This document shows positions 8,168 through 18,100 of a stretch of DNA of 64,000 nucleotides, one piece after another. The notes below the pieces were generated by a model. It made no database searches. It saw only the letters and a list, made by a program, of their open reading frames with translations, and was not told where the DNA came from. The stretch comes from Thermococcus camini. GTDB taxonomy: Archaea > Methanobacteriota_B > Thermococci > Thermococcales > Thermococcaceae. Numbering within the stretch: the first letter of the stretch is position 1; each line of letters opens with the position of its first letter. Location: assembly GCF_904067545.1 (NCBI RefSeq), contig NZ_LR881183.1, positions 500,277 through 564,276 of the forward strand. The letters run 5' to 3'. The position numbers were made by a program, and so were the translations under genes.

Positions 8168-10519
8168 TCACTCGCGGAGGGCCTTCCTGGCGGCCTCGAG
8201 CCTGAGCCTGGCCTCTTCCCTGGCGACGGTCTTCCTGACGAGCTCGACGGCGTCCGGGTTGGCGCTGACGCTGTCGATGCCGAGCCTGACTAGGAGCTTG
8301 ACCATCCTCGGGTCGCTGCCGGCCTGGCCGCAGATGCTGGTCTCGACGCCGTACTTCTTGCAGGTCTTGATGACGTTCTCGATGAGCTTGAGCACTGCCG
8401 GGTGCTTCTCGTCGTAGAGCTTGAAGACCCTCTCATTGTCCCTGTCGATGGCGAGGGTGTACTGGGTGAGGTCGTTGGTACCGAAGCTGACGAAGTCAAG
8501 GCCCTCCTTAATGAGGTCCTCGATGATGAGGGCACTCGCTGGAGTCTCGATCATGACACCCCACTCGACGTCCTTGTGCGGAACGAGGCCGACCTCAAGG
8601 GCGATCTCCTTGGCCTTCCTGACCTGCTCGGGGTGGCTGACGAGCGGGAGCATGACGCCGATGTTGTCGTAGCCCTCGTCAACGAGCCTCTTGATGGCCT
8701 TGAACTCGGCCCTGAGGAGCTCCGGCTGGTCGAGACCGCGCCTGATTCCTCTCCAGCCGAGCATCGGGTTCCTCTCGTCGGGCTCCTCCTCTCCGCCCGG
8801 AAGCTCGCGGAACTCGTTGGTCGGGGCGTCGAGGGTCCTGTACCAGACGCGCCTCGGGTAGAAGGCCTCGACGACGGTCCTGATTCCCTCGACGAGCTTC
8901 TCGACGAGCTCCTCCTCCTTGCCCTCCCTGATGAACTTGATCGGGTGGGCGCCTATGCCGAGGATCATGTGCTCAGCCCTGAGGAGACCGACACCGTCGG
9001 CGCCGGTGGCTGCAGCGCGCTCGGCAACCTCGGGCATGGAGACGTTGACCTTGACCTCGGTGGCGGTGACGAGCGGGGCACCGGCAACTACGACCTTGCC
9101 CTCGGCCTTCTCTTCCTCCTCCTTCTTGACGAGGCTCTTGACTATGCCCTCGTAGACGACACCCCTGGTACCGTCGACGGTGACGAGCATACCGTCCTTG
9201 AGGAGCTTGGTGGCCTCCTTGGTACCGACGACGGCCGGGATGCCGAGCTCCCTACTAACGATGGCAGCGTGGCAGGTCCTTCCGCCCTCGTCGGTAACGA
9301 TAGCGGCAGCCCTCTTCATGGCCGGAACCATGTCCGGGTTGGTCATGGTGGTGACGAGGACGTCGCCCTCCTTGACCTTGTCGATCTCGCTCGCCTCGAA
9401 TATGACGACAACCTTACCGGCACCAACGCCGGGTGAAGCTCCAAGACCCTTGAGAAGGACGTTCATCTCCTCGGTCATCTCAGCCTCCTCCGTCTTAACC
9501 TCATCCTTAAGGGTGGTGATCGGCCTGGACTGGACGATGTAGAGCTTGCCGTCGTCCTTGTCGTAGGCCCACTCGATGTCCTGCGGCCAGCCGTAGTGCT
9601 CCTCGATCTTGGCACCGATCTTGGCGACCTCGATGATCTGCTCCTCGGTGAGAACCTGCTTCTCAACCCACTCGGGGCCGAGGTGGTCGGCGACCTTGAC
9701 GTAAACGGTGCCCTTGCCGGTCTCCGGGTTGCGGACGACCATGACTTCCTTCTTAGCGATGTACTTCTCCTTTATCTTCCAGGTGCCCTTCTCGACGATG
9801 TACTCGTCCGGGGAAACGCTGCCGCTGACGACGGCCTCACCGAGGCCCCAGGCGGCGTTGATCATAATCTCGCTCCTGTCGTTGGTGACCGGGTTGGCGG
9901 TGAACATGACACCGCTGGTCTCGCTGTTGACCATCTTCTGGACGACGGCGCTGAGGTAGACCTTGCTGTGGTCGAAGCCCTGCTTGGCCCGGTAGAAGGT
10001 AGCCCTGGCAGTCCAGAGGCTGGCCCAGCACTTCTTGACCTTGTCTATGACGTCATCAACGCCGTAGACGTCGAGGTAGGTCTCCTGCTGGCCGGCGAAG
10101 GAAGCCTCTGGGAGGTCCTCGGCGGTAGCGGAGCTCCTAACGGCAACGTAAACGGCGTCCTTGTTGTACCTTGCGCTGAGCTTCTTGTAAGCGTCCTCAA
10201 TCTCCTTGGCTATCTCCGGGAGCATCGGGAGTTCGATTATCTTCTGCCTGATCTTGGCGGTGTTCTCCTGGAGCTGCTTGCTGTCATCGACGTTGGTCTC
10301 GGCGATGACGCCCATAATCCAGTCCTGGAGAACGGTACCGTCCTCAAGCTTAACGTTCTCGACGAAGTACTTGTAGGCCTCGGCGGTAACACAGAATCCG
10401 GGCGGGACGGGTATTCCCGCGTTGGTCATTTCTCCGAGGTTGGCACCCTTTCCACCGACGAGGGGAACGTCGGTCTTCCTGAGGTCCTCAAACCATCTTA
10501 TAAACTTGTATTCGCTCAT
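8168..10519 (-). CDS. ppsA: Phosphoenolpyruvate synthase
   Basis: 783 residues. It interconverts pyruvate plus ATP and PEP plus AMP plus phosphate. In order: an ATP-grasp/PPDK N-terminal domain (VGGKGANLGEM, then RSSATAEDLPEASFAGQQ), a swivelling phosphohistidine domain (GGRTCHAAIVSRELGIPAVVGT, with the phosphorylated His), and a C-terminal PEP-binding TIM barrel with the catalytic Cys in SICGQAGSDP. RBS GGAGGG. Upstream, one perfect half (GTGATA on the plus strand at 10549-10554) of a Tgr/TGM palindrome lies between the TATA-like TTTTAAATA and the gene, but the other half matches only three of six bases. Confidence 0.97.
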   Translation of the reverse strand: MSEYKFIRWFEDLRKTDVPLVGGKGANLGEMTNAGIPVPPGFCVTAEAYKYFVENVKLEDGTVLQDWIMGVIAETNVDDSKQLQENTAKIRQKIIELPMLPEIAKEIEDAYKKLSARYNKDAVYVAVRSSATAEDLPEASFAGQQETYLDVYGVDDVIDKVKKCWASLWTARATFYRAKQGFDHSKVYLSAVVQKMVNSETSGVMFTANPVTNDRSEIMINAAWGLGEAVVSGSVSPDEYIVEKGTWKIKEKYIAKKEVMVVRNPETGKGTVYVKVADHLGPEWVEKQVLTEEQIIEVAKIGAKIEEHYGWPQDIEWAYDKDDGKLYIVQSRPITTLKDEVKTEEAEMTEEMNVLLKGLGASPGVGAGKVVVIFEASEIDKVKEGDVLVTTMTNPDMVPAMKRAAAIVTDEGGRTCHAAIVSRELGIPAVVGTKEATKLLKDGMLVTVDGTRGVVYEGIVKSLVKKEEEEKAEGKVVVAGAPLVTATEVKVNVSMPEVAERAAATGADGVGLLRAEHMILGIGAHPIKFIREGKEEELVEKLVEGIRTVVEAFYPRRVWYRTLDAPTNEFRELPGGEEEPDERNPMLGWRGIRRGLDQPELLRAEFKAIKRLVDEGYDNIGVMLPLVSHPEQVRKAKEIALEVGLVPHKDVEWGVMIETPASALIIEDLIKEGLDFVSFGTNDLTQYTLAIDRDNERVFKLYDEKHPAVLKLIENVIKTCKKYGVETSICGQAGSDPRMVKLLVRLGIDSVSANPDAVELVRKTVAREEARLRLEAARKALRE

Positions 10520-10653
10520 GCGAATCCCTCCACAATCGTTTACTGCGGGTGATATATCGAAGGCCCATATTTAAAATTAACTATCCAGAGGTGTTCTCCA
10601 GCGTACAGGAATGAAAGGGAAAGCTAATGTGTCCATTGGCGCTTTAAGGTACC

Positions 10654-12063
10654 CTAATTCTCCTTTTTGACGTATATCTTGAACTTTCCGTCGTAGAACT
10701 CTACTGCCAGGTTGTAATTTCCGCTCTCCTCGATGTTTAGATGGTCCGTTGGCTCCTTCAGTATGATGGTGTCGTAGTACCCCTGCGAGATTTTGTCTCG
10801 GACGCTCTTCCTGTCGAGCAGCATCTCCACGGCGGCGTGGGGGTAGTAGAAGCCCGCCACCGTGTACATACTGGGTGAGACGAGGATTCTTTCGCCTCCA
10901 TAGGCTGTCACGGCGTGACCTACGACCTCGGATTCGTGTCTCCCGAATTCGTTCCACGTCTCCTTCAGTCCCCCCGCCCTGGCCGCTATTGACACCGTTA
11001 GTATCAGCGCCAGGATGAGAACGATAAGGGCCGTGTGACCTGCCCCGATTCTTCTTCCTGTTCTCTCGGAGACTGCCGTGATGATATCCCCGGCCAGCCA
11101 CACTCCCTCCGCTGCAAGTATCCCAATCGCCGGTGAGAGGAATGTTATGAAGCGCGTCTCCTTGTGGGTGACCGTCAGTATTCCTATGAGTCCTACGAAA
11201 AGCCAGCTTATGAGCAGCCAGCCCTCATCATCCTTTTTGAGCCTGATGAAGCCCAGAACGGCGAGTACCGGGAGCAGAAGGCCAACGTCCTCGCGGAGCA
11301 GGTGCAGGTAGTCCGACACCGAAACGGGCCTGTCAAGCGTCACCACCCTCGATGCCACGCTAAACGGCCTGAAGGGACCGCCGTAGTGAAGGTGGCCCAT
11401 GTAAAACCAGGGGGCGAGGGTGAGGCCGAGGAGGATGAAGCCGAGCCAGTACTCCCCCTTTTTGACCCATCCCCAGTGGTCTGTGAGCCACAGATACGCT
11501 ATAAATACCCCGAGTATGGAGAGCCCGGTGTAGCGTGTTAGGATGGCGAGGCCCGCGGATACGAAGGACAGGTATATCCTGTATGGAATGCCTCTCTTTC
11601 TGCCCGTGTAGAGCAGATAGACCGCCAGGGTGTAGAAGAATGTAAACTCGCTGTGCACGAGCTCCCGAGTTGCCATGGTGAACGCCAGGGGGTTGAAGAT
11701 GTAGAACAGACTCGCGACGATGCCTTTGAGGGGGTTCCCGAACATCTCCACAGTGAGCAGGTAGGTCAGCACTGCGGTTAATGCAAAAAACAGCATCGAG
11801 ACTGTCCGGGCAACGGTGAGCTGTGCGTATGGCTCATGGATGAAGTGGTATGGAAGCGAGAGGGTGTACGGGTAAAGCGGCGGCCGGTACATCATGTAGA
11901 TCCCCTGGTAGGTGAAGTCCGTGATGTCCTCCGCGAGGTTCCTTGCGATGTCTATGTAGAGCGCGCCGTCGTATGTTATGGTGTTTGACGGGGGCATCGT
12001 CGGCAGGCTGACGCACAGGGCCAGGAGGAATGGAATCAGGAATATCAGTGACTTCTTTTCCAT
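10654..12063 (-). CDS. Membrane glycosyltransferase, GT39/ArnT-like
   Basis: 469 residues with about eleven hydrophobic segments and a soluble C-terminal domain (about 385-469). The first extracytoplasmic loop carries YDGALYIDIARNL and YRPPLYPY, the layout of dolichyl-phosphate-sugar:acceptor transferases of the GT-C fold (GT39, PMT, ArnT). It should move a sugar from a polyprenyl-phosphate donor to a protein, lipid or glycan outside the membrane. It is the last gene of a four-gene unit; its ATG sits 19 bases inside the previous gene, after GGAGGTGGA. Confidence 0.85.
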   Translation of the reverse strand: MEKKSLIFLIPFLLALCVSLPTMPPSNTITYDGALYIDIARNLAEDITDFTYQGIYMMYRPPLYPYTLSLPYHFIHEPYAQLTVARTVSMLFFALTAVLTYLLTVEMFGNPLKGIVASLFYIFNPLAFTMATRELVHSEFTFFYTLAVYLLYTGRKRGIPYRIYLSFVSAGLAILTRYTGLSILGVFIAYLWLTDHWGWVKKGEYWLGFILLGLTLAPWFYMGHLHYGGPFRPFSVASRVVTLDRPVSVSDYLHLLREDVGLLLPVLAVLGFIRLKKDDEGWLLISWLFVGLIGILTVTHKETRFITFLSPAIGILAAEGVWLAGDIITAVSERTGRRIGAGHTALIVLILALILTVSIAARAGGLKETWNEFGRHESEVVGHAVTAYGGERILVSPSMYTVAGFYYPHAAVEMLLDRKSVRDKISQGYYDTIILKEPTDHLNIEESGNYNLAVEFYDGKFKIYVKKEN

Positions 12064-13166
12064 ACGTCCACCTCCACTGACAGGTACGCCAGGAAAGCCA
12101 TGGCTGAGAGGAAGAATGCGTCCACCCCTATGGGAACCATCAGGGTCATGAGGGTCACCGACAGGACCGCGGTGGGTCTTCTCCTCTCCGCGTCCGCGAG
12201 TGCCATCCCAAGGAAGGCCCCCTCAACCAGTCCAAGGATCCCGAAATCGTAGGCGGGCTGGCCGAAAATCGTGTATGTGTACCCGACGTTCCGTCCAAAA
12301 AGGGAGCCGACATAGCCCTTGGGATCGGTTGAGAACAGTATCCCCCTCTTCCCCCAGGGCATTCCTAGGTGAAGGAGCCTTTCGTAAACCGTGTACGTCA
12401 CCCCGGGTCTGTATAGAAGGGTCTCAAAGAATCCCAGGCTCCATCCAGGATACGTCTGAACGGTGGTGTAGTATCTTATCACAAACACCGCAAGGAGGGT
12501 TATGAGCACGGCCCCGATTATGAAGTAGCGCCTCCTCTTCTGGATGCCCGTCGTTGGATTTCCCAGCTGCACCATCCGCAGGAAGTAGGCCAATGCCACC
12601 GCCAGTCCCACCGTTCGGAAGGTCGAGACTATCGCTATCGCCTCCCCCAGGAGGAACATCCTGAAGTCCGGCTTCAGGGACAGCACCACAACCGTGAAAT
12701 AACCCGCTGCCAGGTAGAACAGCCTGAAAACGGAGTACCTTGCCTCCGGTCTGAGAACGGGCACGGCCCCCACGGCTATGGGTATTGCGAAAAGCACGAG
12801 CACGGTGATGGTTAAGATGATCCGGAGCTCCCTGCGGGCGTTCTCGGGGTTACTCTCAATGCCGCGCGCTTCGTAGTGTATAATCACCTCCGTGGCTCCG
12901 ATTATGGCCAGTGCCAGGATGAGGCCCCACCATCCGAGGGGGAACAGGACGACAACCAGCACCGCCAGGTAGAGCTTGGTCTTGTAACTATCATCCAGCT
13001 TTCCGCTTAGGCGATACGAAACCGCGATGACCCCGAGAAACGCCAGCGCGTATGCCAGGGGCGCCGTCCCAGGCCCAGGCAGGAGGTCTGAGTACACGGT
13101 TTTTGAAATCAGGGCAGTGATGAGGTAAAGGATTGCCGACGCCCAGAAGACAGTACTGAGCCTCAT
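12045..13166 (-). CDS. Polytopic membrane protein, putative O-antigen-polymerase-like
   Basis: 373 residues from the ATG at 13166, which overlaps the previous stop as ATGA and has the RBS GGTGGGA; an upstream ATG at 13205 is less likely. About ten membrane segments and a large extracytoplasmic loop before the C-terminal motif GYTYTIFGQPAYDFGILGLVEGAFLGM. That motif layout is shared with the next gene and resembles the archaeal putative O-antigen polymerase family (DUF70, PF01901). It may polymerise or transfer lipid-linked oligosaccharide units. This function is inference. Confidence 0.8.
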   Translation of the reverse strand: MRLSTVFWASAILYLITALISKTVYSDLLPGPGTAPLAYALAFLGVIAVSYRLSGKLDDSYKTKLYLAVLVVVLFPLGWWGLILALAIIGATEVIIHYEARGIESNPENARRELRIILTITVLVLFAIPIAVGAVPVLRPEARYSVFRLFYLAAGYFTVVVLSLKPDFRMFLLGEAIAIVSTFRTVGLAVALAYFLRMVQLGNPTTGIQKRRRYFIIGAVLITLLAVFVIRYYTTVQTYPGWSLGFFETLLYRPGVTYTVYERLLHLGMPWGKRGILFSTDPKGYVGSLFGRNVGYTYTIFGQPAYDFGILGLVEGAFLGMALADAERRRPTAVLSVTLMTLMVPIGVDAFFLSAMAFLAYLSVEVDVWKRSH

Positions 13167-14167
13167 GACCCAATCCCACCGGGCTTCCCCTTGGCGCCTC
13201 TCCACCCTGTGATGATTATGTACGCCCCGAGGCCGAAGAGAAGGTACACCGGGAGGTCGAGTATCCCGGTCTCGACACCGATGATACCGTAGGCCAGGGT
13301 TGAGTAGTAGAGGGTCATTGTAACAGGATGAACCGCCCTCCCGATCATCCCGTAGTAAACGCCGAGCAGGAATCCCTCGATGACCGCGAACACTCCAAAG
13401 TCCAGGTACATTCCGCCGAGAAGGGTGGGAGTTATGGTGACGCCCGTGTGTATGTAGAGGAACTTAGCCACAAGTCCCCTGGGCGAATATCCACCCGCAA
13501 GGTATGATTTTATTCCCGACCACTGGAGGTAGCCGTGGTAGAGGCCGTTCCACCCTGCCCTCCACACTATTATATCCAGTACTGAGGTGGAACTCTGAAC
13601 CCTGATCCACAGGCTCTCCAGTGTCTCGCCCCTGAGGAAAGTTATCCCGAGTCCAAGGATGACGAGGGCCGCTACTGCCGCGGCAATGTGGTAGGGTTTG
13701 ATCTTTCCCTCTTTCCTCATCCCATCGTAGTACGCGGCGCCGAGGGCTATAACGCTGACGAGGACGGGGGTTCTGTAGGCGTAGAGCGCAACCGCAACGG
13801 GATACACCAGAGCGTATCTCCTCCCCCTCAGGAACAGGTATACGCTGGAGGGCACGCCTAGGAAATAAGTCAGTGCGGTGAGCCTGGGGTTGAGGCTGGT
13901 CCTCACGGCAGGGTGGAGCAGCGGGACGCTGCGGAGCATCAGAATCTGCAGCCCTATTATCGCTATCGAGATCCAGAACGCCCATACTATGTACCTCTCA
14001 TCGATATCCAGCCCCCGGTCGTCCCATCCTATCTCTGCTCCCCTGTAAATCCCTAGAATTATTGAAACTGCAAACGCCACACCCATCGCCATCGTCTTCG
14101 GCTCTGCCAGGCCGAGGGATATGAATCCGATGAACAGCAGGGGGATGAGAAGGGGCAGTCCCTTCAT
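13163..14167 (-). CDS. Polytopic membrane protein, putative O-antigen-polymerase-like
   Basis: 334 residues with about ten membrane segments. The C-terminal part VTITPTLLGGMYLDFGVFAVIEGFLLGVYYG matches the pattern of its downstream neighbour and of Wzy-like oligosaccharide polymerases (TxLG..YxDFG...EG). Start and stop are both coupled to neighbours by ATGA overlaps. RBS GAGGTGAGG. Two polymerase-like paralogues in a row are unusual; they may act on different oligosaccharides or as a pair. Confidence 0.8.
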   Translation of the reverse strand: MKGLPLLIPLLFIGFISLGLAEPKTMAMGVAFAVSIILGIYRGAEIGWDDRGLDIDERYIVWAFWISIAIIGLQILMLRSVPLLHPAVRTSLNPRLTALTYFLGVPSSVYLFLRGRRYALVYPVAVALYAYRTPVLVSVIALGAAYYDGMRKEGKIKPYHIAAAVAALVILGLGITFLRGETLESLWIRVQSSTSVLDIIVWRAGWNGLYHGYLQWSGIKSYLAGGYSPRGLVAKFLYIHTGVTITPTLLGGMYLDFGVFAVIEGFLLGVYYGMIGRAVHPVTMTLYYSTLAYGIIGVETGILDLPVYLLFGLGAYIIITGWRGAKGKPGGIGS

Positions 14168-14829
14168 CCAGTCCTCACCTCAATGATCTTCAGGGGCAGG
14201 TTTCTCTCCTCCGAGTTCACGTAGAGCGTTCCGTAGAGGTACACCCTGTAGTCGCCAAGGTACTCCCTGAGAAACTCTATCGGCACCATGTTGGTGCTTA
14301 TAACCGCCCCGTTGCCGCTCACCTGGTTTATCGTGACGGAGCCGTATGAGAGGTAGTCAGCCCGGTACTTGAGCATCCCGAGCTGTATTGGACTTATCTC
14401 TCCCTCTATGTAGATTATGCCGCTGAACCTCTCGGAGTAGGCGTCAACGGTTATGTTATCGATTATGCCGTTCAGCTCTCCCAGCCGGGGGGGAAGCTCG
14501 TAGACGTAGACCTTTCCGTGGTAGTCAACCTTTATGAGCCTGGCCCTGAGGTCCTCCTTCGTGGCACTTGGACCTCCCACGCTCAACACATTCCCATTGG
14601 ATACGATGTTTATAGTCGATCCCCTAACGCTCAGAAGTGTTCCGGCAACAGTCTCCCCTTCAACGGTCTCCACGGTTATCGTTACGTTGAACCCCTTTGT
14701 CAGGAGTCCGAAGGCATGGTTGGCGGCCTCGTATATTTCGCCGCCCTGATAGTGCTGTGTGTAGTAGTTGAGGGCCAATCCGAGGATCGCCACGATCACA
14801 ACAGCGGCCAAAACCTTCTCTCTGTTCAT
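14164..14829 (-). CDS. Membrane-anchored extracytoplasmic protein of unknown function
   Basis: 221 residues. One N-terminal membrane segment (VLAAVVIVAILGLALNYYTQ, about 5-24) is followed by a beta-rich domain of about 190 residues with several Asn-glycosylation sites (NVT, NIT). I recognise no family. It is the first gene of the unit running to 10654 and overlaps the next gene by ATGA. Its position suggests an accessory role in glycan assembly or export. RBS GGTGAG. Confidence 0.75.
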   Translation of the reverse strand: MNREKVLAAVVIVAILGLALNYYTQHYQGGEIYEAANHAFGLLTKGFNVTITVETVEGETVAGTLLSVRGSTINIVSNGNVLSVGGPSATKEDLRARLIKVDYHGKVYVYELPPRLGELNGIIDNITVDAYSERFSGIIYIEGEISPIQLGMLKYRADYLSYGSVTINQVSGNGAVISTNMVPIEFLREYLGDYRVYLYGTLYVNSEERNLPLKIIEVRTG

Positions 14830-14876
14830 ACGTTCTCACCACGCTACCCGCTAAATTCATGTGCTGTTCTGCCCGG

Positions 14877-14884
14877 TTTTATAT
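14877..14884 (-). promoter_or_regulatory. TATA box of the glycan operon
   Basis: On the minus strand ACATATAAAACC lies about 50 bases upstream of the ATG at 14829 and is the best TATA match in the divergent region. Confidence 0.5.
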
Positions 14885-14908
14885 GTTTTGGTGGATTTCA
14901 CATCCTTC

Positions 14909-14970
14909 ATTGGTGCGGTATTCTTCAAATCACCGGGTATAGTGTTCTCTCGGGGCAATTGGTGCGGTAT
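14909..14970. repeat. 13-base direct repeat in divergent promoter region
   Basis: ATTGGTGCGGTAT occurs at 14909-14921 and again at 14958-14970, 49 bases apart, between the glycan operon and the subtilase gene. The rest of 14830-15112 holds the two promoters and no gene. The repeats may be paired regulator sites. Confidence 0.5.
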
Positions 14971-15055
14971 GACACGGTCTTTGATGTTCACAAATAGCCA
15001 CCAGCGGTGTTACATGGGTGACTAGGGCTGTGAGGTCACTCTGAAGAACGAAATC

Positions 15056-15062
15056 TTTATAT
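15056..15062 (+). promoter_or_regulatory. TATA box and RBS of the subtilase gene
   Basis: AAATCTTTATATCC gives a TATA box about 50 bases before the ATG at 15113, predicting a leader of about 25 bases. A strong ribosome binding site, GGAGGTG, is at 15101-15107. Confidence 0.55.
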
Positions 15063-15112
15063 CCATGCGACCTTTACAGTATAGATGAACATTACGATTA
15101 GGAGGTGTCAGG

Positions 15113-18100
15113 ATGAATAAAAGGGCCTTGAGCCTTTTGATCGCGGTAGTGATGCTGCTTTCAGTAGTGCCAGTGGCTTTCCACGGGGTAGCAGCAGGGA
15201 ATACTTCTATTGCTGGCATAACAGCAACCGTCCAGAAGGTTGGGACAACGGCGAAAGTTAGCAGTGAGTCCTCGGTGTCCCCTCTTGAAAAGATTGAACC
15301 AAAATTGCTCAATATTCTAAAGGGAAAAGACTCTCAGGGTATCGTTGAGATACACGGACAGAAGTGGATCATGATCCACATCTCTGCCACCAAGGACATT
15401 GAAGCTTCTCTCAGGGGCATTAATGTTGTTGGCAAGACCGAGTTCATGGGCAACTTCATCTATCTCGCTCTAATCCCTGTCAAGGAGGACAGCATTAACG
15501 CGCTCATGAAAATAGCCTCGATTCCCGAGGTTGACGGGATAACCAGGAGCTCACCCTTCGATCCGATTGACATAGAGAAAAATGACGAGTCATCCATCAA
15601 GTCAGTGCCCATCCCACACTCAAAGTTCGCGGGCAGGGTCAGGAACTGGAAGCCAGGAAGCGAGATGCTGGATGGGAAGAAAGTCGCGACTTTCCACGGA
15701 CTCGTTGAAGGAAAGCTGAAGGAACTCCAGATGAACAGCCCCGCGGTTAACGGCATGGCAACCATCGCGGTTCCGGACGTTAACCCGGCGGCCGCTGAGC
15801 CCGAGCCGGAGGACATCTTTGCCGTCTACCACCACGGCTCATACAACACATGGTTCAACCTCAACGTCACCGGAGAGGGCGTAAAGGTTGCTGTCATCGA
15901 CAGTGGCGTTGACTTTGGTAACCCGGACCTCCAGGATGCCTATGCTGTGGACACGAACCCCTCCTCCCCGTACTACGGCTGGCCGATAGCCTTTGATGAC
16001 AACTCGCTGCTGTACTACCTGATCCTTGGAGCGACCTTCCCCGATATGTACACCTACGAGGGGTACCTATACTCCTGGTACTCCCCGACCATAGTCAATG
16101 TTACACCTTACATCATTCCGGGATACTTTGGCATAGGCTATAATGGCAACTTCACCACGGTGTTTACCTCGATGAGTCTCGCAAACATACCGGACGACAG
16201 TGAGAGGACCCAGGTTGTGTACAACACCCTCCAGTGGATTGGAAATGTTAGCAACGTCCTCCTCGTTGACGATGACGGTGGGGACTCCTTTGAAGTCTTC
16301 TACGAGACCGCGCTGAATGCAATCGGAGTCAACTACACCTACTACGAGGTTCCGAACGAGACCTCCAACGGTCCCAACTTGACAGTCCTCAGCAACTACA
16401 GCCTTGTTATATGGTTCACGGGTGCCGCTTGGGACAGCACCCTTACTGACTCTGACGTTGGAAACCTCACCGCTTACCTCAATGGCGGTGGAAAGCTCTG
16501 GCTCATAAGCGAGGACTACCTCTATGACGGCGGTTTCGACAACACAACCATCAAGTACAACTTCACCATGAACTATCTGCACGTTGCCGACGCCATTCAG
16601 GACTTCCCAGTCCCCACGATTCTCTACGACTACGCCGGCGGCCCGTATCACGGCGGTGAGGTCTACTGGGGACTCTACCAGAGCCCAACCGACATGTTCG
16701 CCGACTACATCTTCCCCGACGATAGTGCCACACCGCTCCTTGTCGGATACACCGCTTATGCATACGATACTCTCCTCGGAAGATTTTATGCTGACATTAA
16801 GCTACCTCTAAACGATGACCTCAGCGTTCCCACCACCAGCGGAATAATGAAGCTCGGCCTTCACCCGGACATAGCGCTCTGGGCCGACTGGTTTGGAGGA
16901 TACATACTTGTCACCGACCCTAATGCTAACCAGACCTACGACACGGTTTATGCGGACATAGCTCCGGCCACCGTCATTGACTTCAACAAAGACGTTGGCC
17001 ACACCAAGGATAACCCCGTGATACAGCTCGACTTCTGGGATTCCATGAATGGAGAGTTCGGTCAGGACGGCTACGCCGACCTTTCGGGAGGCATGATCTA
17101 CTACATAGCCGATGGAAAGACTCCGATACCGTACTCTGACGTGGTCGCTGAGAGGTGGGGCATACCCCTCACCATACCCGCCAACGGTGAGCTCGTCGCG
17201 TTCATGATTGGCAACGTATACACCGGAGGAGGAGACCATGGAACCCTCTGTGCCGCTGCCGTTGGGGCCAGGGGTAGGACATTCTACGGGCTGACCTTTG
17301 GTAACGCCATAGACGCCAAGATAATCGCCGAGGGATCGATGTACCAGGGTGGAAGCTGGATTGACTACGTGTACTTCGCCGTTGAGGGCTACGATGGAAA
17401 ACCCGGAACCGGTGACGAGGCTCAGATAGTCAGCAACAGCTACGGCGCGTCTGCGACCATAAACAAAGGATACACCTGGGAGGACAGGTTCCTTTATTAC
17501 ATAACGAACATCTACGCCCCAACGACAACCTTCTTCTTCGCGGCAGGTAACGGTGGACCCGGCTATGGAACCGTCACGAGTGAGGGCGCTTCCCCGTTCG
17601 TGATAACGGTGGGTGCGTCTGTTGAGTGGGGATACAGGGGCCTCTTTGGATATGACGATGGCCCGTGGCAGCAATTCGGCGCGAACTACGGTGACGCAGC
17701 GGACTTCTCCAACAAGGGACCGAACGCCCTGGGACAGCCCGACCCGGATGTCCTTGCAGTAGGTGAGTTCGCACTGGGTAGCCTGGCTCTTAACTCGGTT
17801 GGAGATGGATTCTGGGCCAGTGACCTCTGGAGTGGAACCAGTCTCGCCACCCCGATGGCATCGGGAATAGCTGCACTCGTGTACCAGGCCTACTACGAGA
17901 CTCACGGCTCCTGGCCAACTGCTAAGGAGGTCAAGGAGATACTCATGAGCACCGCCAAGAACGTCAACCACGATGTCTTCACCCAGGGTGCTGGATTCCT
18001 CGACGCTTACAGCGCTGTTGAGGCCGCGAAGAACATGGACGGCATAGTGGTCTCACCGACCGAGTGGGCCGCAGGAAAGACGGACTATGAGGGGTTTGCC

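Noticed and set aside
8402-9436. Long open frame opposite ppsA
   Set aside because: High GC and strong codon bias of ppsA keep the opposite strand open; the translation is low-complexity Leu/Asp/Gly-rich.
10538-10554. TGM site upstream of ppsA
   Set aside because: Only one half is intact; the other matches three of six bases. Mentioned in the ppsA entry but not called.
16808-17971. 387-codon open frame on the minus strand inside the subtilase
   Set aside because: The plus strand here encodes the catalytic His and Ser regions; the opposite frame shows no motif.
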